DNA of 64,000 nucleotides from Perognathus longimembris pacificus (Eukaryota; Chordata; Mammalia; Rodentia; Heteromyidae): NCBI RefSeq assembly GCF_023159225.1, contig NC_063171.1:12129326-12193325 (forward strand), given 5' to 3'. The stretch's first letter is position 1. The number at the start of each line of letters is the position of its first letter. The notes below the pieces were generated by a model that saw nothing but the letters and a program-made list of their open reading frames with translations, was not told the origin of the DNA and did no database searches. This document shows, piece by piece, positions 56,095 through 64,000 of this stretch. The position numbers were made by a program, and so were the translations under genes.

Positions 56095-59000
56095 CCCATT
56101 CTGTAGGCTGCTTTTACTTCAATGTAAAATTGGAAACCATGAAACTATATACAGGAAGGAGGAGGAGAAACTTTCTGAGTACAGATCTGGAAACAGAAAA
56201 AAAACTGAATAAGTGGGATTAGAGAGAATGAAAAAGCTTCTGCATGACAAAGGTCATAAATGACATTTTTAAAATGAAAAGCCATTTTGTTTTCTGGATG
56301 ATATAGAAATTGCTAAATATATAAAGTGTCAGAAATAAATAGGTACTTTTATTGCTTACCACTTATCTAAGGATAGGTTTATGATTTTTAAATATTATTG
56401 GATTCAAAATCAATCAGTTTTCTATGTGGTTATTGAAACCAATTGCATATGGAAGAAATTTAACTTCATATGTAAATTTCTGTAGGTGTTCTGTGGTGTT
56501 CTGTGTTCATTTGTATATATTAGTAAAGATCTTGGCAGTTGCAGCTAATTAAAACATTAAATTTTGTCGTGTATTTATTCATTATTTACTCATTTATTTT
56601 TCTCTGGGCATGGTGTTTTACAGTGCAGACATAACTGAATGGACAATTTGTTTAAATCAGTCTACTGCCTGCTTGTGGGATTTAGATTATTCTCTCATGG
56701 TGGCATTTTGGTATGTCCTACAAATAAATTTAGACTTGTAATTTCAAATAACTAACTGATTATTAATATAATTAAGAAAATAATTATTTCATTGATACAT
56801 ATAGAAAGGGCTTATATTGTTATCATTAATCTATGAAACACCCTTTTTACTCAATGCATAAAATATGTTAGTGAAAATTTCATTGCTTTGTACATTGTGT
56901 TTTAAATATAAAGCAATAATTTACAACCAAATCATTAATTTATTAAGTGATATCCAAGACTTCAAAGAATAAACCAACCTGTCTAAGGAGCTAAAGATTT
57001 CCATTAGTGAAGTGTATGTATTTACACACCAGCTTTTTGCACAACTTTAGACAAGTCATCATGATATGCCTAGATTTATTAATCTCTATAAAAGTACAAT
57101 AGCAACTATGTAAATCCTATAATGCAAATATATTAAAAAGAGAAGTTAAATGTTTAAACCTGAAACCTGCTTTACTGCTTTTTTCATTATTATGATTATA
57201 AAGGTTTATATTAATCTCCTAATTTTACTGTTGACTAAGCTAAGACACAAAGTTGCTAAGTTCAGTTACTTTTTCAAGTTTACACAGTGGAAGGAAATTG
57301 TTGCAAAACTGGAATTAGTTTTATGGAGTCATGAGTCTATTACTGTGCTCACTAAATCACTTTTTGTTCCCCTGCTTTTTGTGAGGATTGTTTTACATTA
57401 ATTAAGAACTTGACAATAAACATGCATTTACTCATTTTTTACTTTTATAATGAAAAACATTATGCAATTTAATGCAAAAAAATACTTTACTTTGGCATTC
57501 ACATCAGGCCAAAACAACGGAACTGGATGTTTGTTGAACTTGGCATTGACTGAAGTCTGACAGAGAGTAAACTCATGCCAAGTGTTGTCTGAAATTAAAT
57601 GTTCTGCCAAAGTTACAAGTGACTGAAAATCAAGACTTCCCACTAACCTGTCACTTCAGTACATTCTGCCTATGTTTCATAAAGATTATTTTAATAAATA
57701 ATATGCTGTTAATGTAAACCATATATGCTGTCTTTTTAGTACTAGACTTCCTAAAAAAGACTCTCATAAGTTTAGTCATTATTCTCTATTTTGTTTGTAT
57801 TTGTAATGCTAGATGCAAGGGAATATCTCTGGGATATTTTCTTCTTTCACCTCTGGCTGCAATAGGTTATGGAAATGCTGTTTATTTACCAAAAAGTAAT
57901 TGACTGTGCAAGTGATCTTTAACTACTTAATTGCCTTTGATAGATCAAAAGCAGTCTGCATGCGGGACCTAGATTTTACAGTCTTGTATATTCAGGTGGT
58001 GTAAGCAGGGCAGAAAACTGAAGCATGTAGATTACTTATTAAAGGTCAGAAATAGAAATAGTGAAGGAGTAAATTTGTCCTATAAACCCAGTAGAGTTCT
58101 CTAACTTGTTGAAAGTAGTTATCAAATGTATGAAATGAAAGACTAGCCTTGTAATTGTATTTGTTTATTTTTGTTGAATTTCCTTCATGAAATAAAATAG
58201 TGTTCATTTTGTTAGCCAGTATTTAAAGTTGTAGCTTTCTTGCAATGGCTATGCCCTGGACAATAAATTGCTCACAGTGCCACTAAAAACACAACATTTT
58301 TAAAAATCAATAATTACCAAAGACTAGAATTACAGTCAACATTAAAACGGATAATATTGGCTACAAAAAATAAGTTTAGTCATTTGGAAATACAGTAGTT
58401 ATTACACTTATATTGTATGGCTTTCCTCTCTCTCCCTCTGCCTTTCTGTCTCTTTCTCTCTCTCTAGATACAGTTTACTTTTCCCATGTATGTTCTCACT
58501 TTGTTTCCTCATTTGAATTTCATTTTATAAGTGCTTATTCTTTTATTACATTTGTGTGTAAACTGCTGTTGAAATATACTTATACTTCAGTGTTTTCATC
58601 AATTCAGGCAATCTCATGACATAGGACTTGATATTTACTGAAGATAAAATTTATCCAGAGTTTCTACCCTCTGGTGCTTTATTTTTTTCCATATTAAAGC
58701 TCATTTAATTTCATATGGAATTTCCCTGAGAAAAAATTAAATGACTCATTGAGTATTCATACTCTATTGGCAAAGAACTCCAAGCCAGGATATCTTATTC
58801 TTGTGTTTTCTAAACTAAGAGAGACTAACATATGAGGATATAAAAATAGTATGTTTGAATGGTTATTTCAGTATTAAATTTTCTAGGTAGTAACAAAGCT
58901 GATGACTTAAGTTAACATTTGCCTAACCCTCATAATTTAGACTGCATCCTAAATATATGCTTGGAATTAGTCACTGATTTTGATCCCATCTTTTGAACCT

Positions 59001-59185
59001 GAAAAAAATTCCTGTCAATTCTCTTTCTACCACTGCTTCTAGGCTCTTTTTTCCCTCTGGTGTCTATTTTTATTCCTCTTTCATTAATCAGAATATTGCC
59101 TTGACTACTGCAGTGAAGACATGGTTCTTCTGCTCCTGTTCACACCTTCCTTCAATATGATCCTTTTAGGTTTCCAGAATGTCTG
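56095..59185. other. 3.1-kb unique AT-rich stretch, no gene seen
   Basis: No exon, RNA or recognisable repeat. A small CT-rich stretch lies at 58424-58466. Confidence 0.55.
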
Positions 59186-59420
59186 TTTGTTTTTTCTTTC
59201 TTTTTTTTTTTTTTTTTTTTTTTTTTGGGCAGTCAGGGGCCTTGGACTCAGGGCCTGAGCACTGTCCCTGGCTTCTTTTTGCTCAAGGCTAGCACTCTGC
59301 CTCTTGAGCCACAGTGCCACTTCTGGCCGTTTTCTGTATATGTGGTGCTGAGGAATAGAACCCAGGGCTTCATGTATAGGAGGCAAGTACTCTTGCCACT
59401 AGGCCATATCCCCAGCCCTG
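59186..59420 (-). mobile_element. IDL-Geo SINE
   Basis: Full dimer in reverse with a long T run (about 59200-59226). Target duplication GAATGTCTG at 59177-59185 and 59421-59429. Confidence 0.93.
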
Positions 59421-59429
59421 GAATGTCTG

Positions 59430-62400
59430 ATTTTTAATCTTCCCTTTCCTTACAGTTTCCCTATAGCTTCTTATTGACTTAATGATACAATCTAAACACT
59501 TTATTTTGCTTTTCAGTAGCTTATTCTATCTACCAGGTGCTTAAAGTCCAGATGACTGTCCAATGCCTCTAGCATCATACTTTATAGGACACATCATTTC
59601 ATCTCTTGGAGATCACTGCACTCTTAAAATCAGATCCCTCTTGATCCCCACCTGTAATTGTACTATAAAACATTACCAGTGAATAGGCCCCCCTCTTTCT
59701 GAATAATTTGTAGACAACTTCCAAAAGAGAATGAGGCATTTAAACTCCAAATTTCTTCCTCCCTGCTATTTCTGGACTTGGAAAGCCTTTACTTATTTGT
59801 ACTTTATTCAACTTACTATAAAGAGTACCAGTGTTTTTAAGCTTTGCAACCTGTCTCACTGCTTCCTATACAGTATGCAGTCAGACAAATATTGTTTAAT
59901 AAATGAGTTAATTGACACACAAATGTTATGTGTACTACTGTAAAGTTTCATGGGTAACAACAGCTTTCTAGTCACTTTTTTTACAACTAAATTGTATTGA
60001 CAGCCATAGTTTTGGCTCCAAGAAAATGACACTGGGGAATGTCCATGTAACACAACCATATTGTAGACCTCAGAAATGTAATCTTTGTGATCATAAATGC
60101 TGGATTCAAATATGATTTTTTTTCTTTTGGTAGGTATAAGATTTTAATCATGCAAATAGCTTACCTTTCCAAAGCACACTCTTATCCTCTCCATTTATAA
60201 ATTGGTGTTCCTAATGGTACCTATATAGCATTCATAATTTGGTATGATAATGTATATGACATTCTTGTAATTGGATTGCTGTAATTAGAAATGGCTTGCC
60301 ACATGGATGGTATCCTGGATAATTAGAACATTTTGTGGGGATGTCAAGACATGGAAAAAAAATATTTGAGAGGTAAGGGTGGGTGGCAAGAGGTTAGCTC
60401 CTGAAGGCATTGACCTTGGAAGGGAGCAATTCTCAGGAGAATGGATTATTATTTGGTGAATTTATCTGGTTTAGCTGACACTCTTCCTTGCGTTCTTTTA
60501 TTCCTTTGCATTCAGCTATTTCTCTTTTCTCTTCTCTGTCATGTTATGACACAAGGGGACTTGATAATGATGCAGTGCATGTTCTTGAATCTTCAAGAAT
60601 ATTGCCTAAATAATTTTTTAGATTATAGAGTTCAATGCCTCCAGTACTTTGTTATACCATATCAGTGATAGAACTCATCTTTTCCTAATAATATGATGTC
60701 ACCAATTATCACAAAGAAACACAACAAGTTCTGCCTTAGTAATCTGGTAAGCAGAATCACAGGAGTGAGAACAAAATTAAGATTATTTTAAATAGAGCAT
60801 GGCGGGAGTGTAGTGTTTAAAACCAACTCACTTACTAGATTGCTTTTTATTTGTTGATTAGCTTTTTGCTTTTCATTACTCTGTTTTGTAGCTATAGACT
60901 TTGTTTGCAATTTTTTTTTGTTCTCATCCCTTTGGAATACTTTTAAAGTTAAACTACTAAAACTCTGAAAAGGAAGAAAAGCTGTTGAAAACATCAAGTT
61001 GGAATCAGTTGCAGTTTTAACTTCCATTTTTATCGAGTTTCAACAACTCTTCCTTCCTCTTGATGGTTTGAAAGATTATGGTTTAAGCTATCTATATCAC
61101 CACAGTGTATAATAAAACATGTTTGAAGCACTTTTATGACAACAGAATCTCTCCTCTTCCTCTCTGTCATTAGCAGCTGAGATTGTTATGAAGAAACATT
61201 GGGAGAAACGGTAGAAAAGACAAAGGTGATAAACACTTAGGCAATGTGCATGATGCAGAGCCAGTCTCACTCTTTCACAACTGACTGCAGGCTCTAGAAG
61301 TTAAACTGGCTAGAAGAATAATATGGCCCCTAGGATGGGGAGAATCAATAGACTTCCTCTGACCATGGACATTTGCACATGGTGTCCAAAATTATTTTCT
61401 GCTCTTTGGATACATTTCTCTGACATTTGCATGCAAAGAATAGTCATATAATTCAAATATCCATTTTTTCTTGTAATTTACCTCATAAACTCACAATACC
61501 ATTGAAAGATCATGTAAACAAGAAATCTAATAAAATTTAAATTTCAGATGAATTACACTTTTATTTTGTAAAAGTATAATCCATGCAATGCAGTTTTCTA
61601 TGCCTGGTACAATACATATACTAAACATGTGTGGTTTATCCAAAATATAATTGGATGTCCTATGTGTTAATTCGTAGCTGTAACCTAAGTGCTCTCCCAT
61701 TGTCTTTTACAGTATTAGTTTCTGTGGGAATAGATAATGTAAAAGGGGATTCAAGATACAGAAAAGTCTTTCATTCTCTTTTCACTTCCAAAAATGATCA
61801 TTTCATCCTGAATAAAGTTATAAGTGATGGCAGTTTCCAATTAAGTTTTAGTAGTAAAAATCCATTGAAAGAAATGATGAGATTTATGTCTTTATCCACA
61901 GTTCTCTCTGGTCTATATAGTCAAGGCTGCTGACTGACAAAGTAAGAAAACCACTAGTTCTATTGGATTATACATTCAGGGTATTTAGAATAGTTACCAG
62001 GAGCTATGTTTTATCATCTCATGTATCTTTTTTCACCTGGGAAAAGTAGAATTAAAAGCATGACAATTAACTAAAATAATAAAAAGTAGAATTAAAACCA
62101 TTGGCCATTCTGTCAATGACTGGAATGCCTACAATGTAAAAAACAAAACAAAACAAACAACAACATCCAAAAACAGAGTAAATGTTAGTAACAAGAAGAA
62201 ACTATAACATGGCTTCCTCACAGATGGAAGTACAAAGTGGTAGACTCGTCTAGAAAACTACTTGGAAAATACATATGTAGATAAACAATCAAATCTGAGT
62301 GATAGGCTTTCACCTATGAGTCTATTAAGCTTAGAAAATATTTTGTGTTTCCTGTTACTCAAGAAAACTTTGAACATATACCTACAAAGAGTCTTGTCAA

Positions 62401-62440
62401 AGAATATTTAAGCCAATTCTACTCTACTAAGACTTTATCT
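59430..62440. other. 3-kb unique DNA, no gene seen
   Basis: No supported feature. The 100-residue open frame at 61631-61933 has no recognisable motif. Confidence 0.55.
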
Positions 62441-62444
62441 CTTA

Positions 62445-62780
62445 CTTAAGCAGAGTGATTTACAATTGTAATCCTAGTTACTCTGGAGGCAAAGATACTG
62501 ATGACTGTGATTCATGGACAATCTGAGCAAAAAGTTAGTAAATTAAATTGAAATGAAAAAATCTGAGTATGACATCAGGTTCCTCTCATATCAGCTACAA
62601 AGGAGGTGTAAAGTTGGAGATCTCATTCCTGTCCAGCTAGATCAATGTAAGAGATTCTCTGAAAAGTCACTAAAGCACAATGTGTTGAACAGGTGATTCA
62701 AACTGTAGAGCATAATCCAGCAATGTAAAAAGTTGGGTTCAAATCTTACCCTTGCCAATATACAACAACAAAAAGACATT
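62445..62780 (+). mobile_element. Worn Geo-tailed SINE remnant(s)
   Basis: CAATTGTAATCCTAGTTACT near 62464 looks like a B1-like head. GTGATTCAAACTGTAGAGCA and GGGTTCAAATCTTACCCTTG (near 62693-62756) resemble a Geo half, with an ACAACAACAAAAAG tail. Diverged and approximate. Confidence 0.5.
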
Positions 62781-62784
62781 ATCA

Positions 62785-64000
62785 CTTAATTCTATAAGTA
62801 TTTTCATTTTCATTTGAAATTTTGTTTTAACAGCATAAGTATTTTGTGATAATTGAAAGATTCCAGAATACGCTTTTAGTGATTATAAGCATGGCTAAAA
62901 TTATGCCATAGATTTAATTTTTCCTAACAAATAATACACAGTTGAACATAAAATAGTTTAAAAATACCAGAAAATAAAAACAACTATTTCTAAAGTGTTT
63001 ACTATGAAAAACATCATTGGAAATATTTCTTAAAATATTTTGATATCTCCACTCTTCTGGTATCCTATACACAAATCTGTTTCATACTAATTAGCATTGG
63101 TATTATACTCAGGAATGATGAATAAATGACATATTAAGAGAGATAAGTATTGATTGTTCACAATATTTGCCTAACAAAAACTACAATTCTCAGCACTCTC
63201 TCCTTCTACATTTTGCCTGCAGGATATTTTGTATGAAATTTGAATTTGAAGATGCAAAGTCCTTGTGAAGTACAATAGTTCTTTAAGCACTATGAAATGC
63301 ATATGTCTTTATACTGGTCTTCCATTGAATTTTGATAGAGGAGACTCAGATATTTCAGCTCACATATATCTACATCATAATTTTTGCCAAAGGCTTTGTA
63401 GCTCCATTTCAAAGTTTGAGGCCATATGTACCATTCTGCCATTGTAATTATGGATGGTGACAGACAGACATGGATTTAACTTTTCCTTATGGATTATAAT
63501 AATATTCATTCCTTCATGGGTTCAGTTTGCATTTGTAGGTAGCAGCTTCTTGTCTTATTTTTCAAAAGAGTTCAGTTAAAACCAAAACAAAATTACCTGT
63601 TCTGATAATTGCTTGAGATCCAATTCCTATAGTAAATAATTGATCTGCCTTTTTCAGTTTGTGTTCTCTGTAATAGAAAACTTCATTTCTATTACATTAT
63701 TAGGGAAAATCTCAACAAGAACTGTTGTATAATATCTATCCCCAGCCATATCCTTTGTACTCAATCTTGATGTTGCATTTCTCTTCCTTGAAATTTCTAA
63801 TTTTGTTGAAGATTTTTTTTCTGCTCAGTCCAAAAACAATCCATAACAATTTGCCATTTTCTTAAACAGTCTGAAAGAAATGAATAGCACTACATTCCAA
63901 CTTGGAGTTGGTTTGTTAGAAGTGTCATTGGATCTCTTTCCATCTGGGTATGTTTTTCTGTAATGCTGGTATTAACTGATCTTGGACTTTTATAAAGAAA
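62785..64000. other. Unique AT-rich DNA to the window end
   Basis: No supported feature. Confidence 0.55.

Overview
This window is non-coding mammalian nuclear DNA. I find no host exon, tRNA, rRNA or bacterial-type gene that I can support. Long open frames occur only in L1 retrotransposon remnants or in simple repeats. The lineage clue is the SINE population. At least 18 copies share a two-part structure: an ID-like, tRNA-derived left half and a right half with its own conserved text. This matches the IDL-Geo SINE described from Geomyoidea (pocket gophers, kangaroo rats, pocket mice). A geomyoid rodent is therefore the most likely source. I recognised this by eye, without a database search.

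Layout. 1-22.2 kb: AT-rich unique DNA with SINEs, three L1 fragments on the minus strand (8.5, 12.8 and 13.75 kb), one on the plus strand (17.4 kb) and two probable solo LTRs (3.8-4.5 kb and 9.8-10.1 kb). 22.2-25.4 kb: a complete but gag/pol-less LTR retrotransposon with two LTRs, a tRNA-His-like primer binding site and a 5-bp target duplication. 26.3-34.3 kb: an almost full-length L1 on the minus strand, with ORF1 and ORF2 broken, a SINE in its 3' UTR and a second L1 tail nested in ORF2. 34.3-47.7 kb: dense SINEs, old L1 ends, a solo ERV2-like LTR at 46 kb and many microsatellites. 47.7-53 kb: mostly unique. 53-56 kb: a SINE-in-SINE nest, a short L1 with a clean target duplication, and large simple repeats. 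56-64 kb: mostly unique DNA with one SINE.

Most interesting point: the large L1 does not end at its own 5' UTR. The 16-bp target duplication encloses extra sequence: about 58 bases of the same LTR family found at 22.2 and 25.1 kb, then about 116 bases of unidentified sequence, then L1. The LTR part stops exactly where the intact LTR has a GT splice-donor dinucleotide. This looks like a spliced LTR-initiated leader that was retrotransposed with the L1, or captured by template switching. In the LTR the donor GT lies directly against the AATAAA polyadenylation signal.

Other points: a 38-bp tailless SINE insertion with 17-bp target duplications; a Geo tail attached to two different SINE heads; loss of the reverse transcriptase catalytic motif where the nested L1 landed; and microsatellites that appear to have started inside SINE copies.
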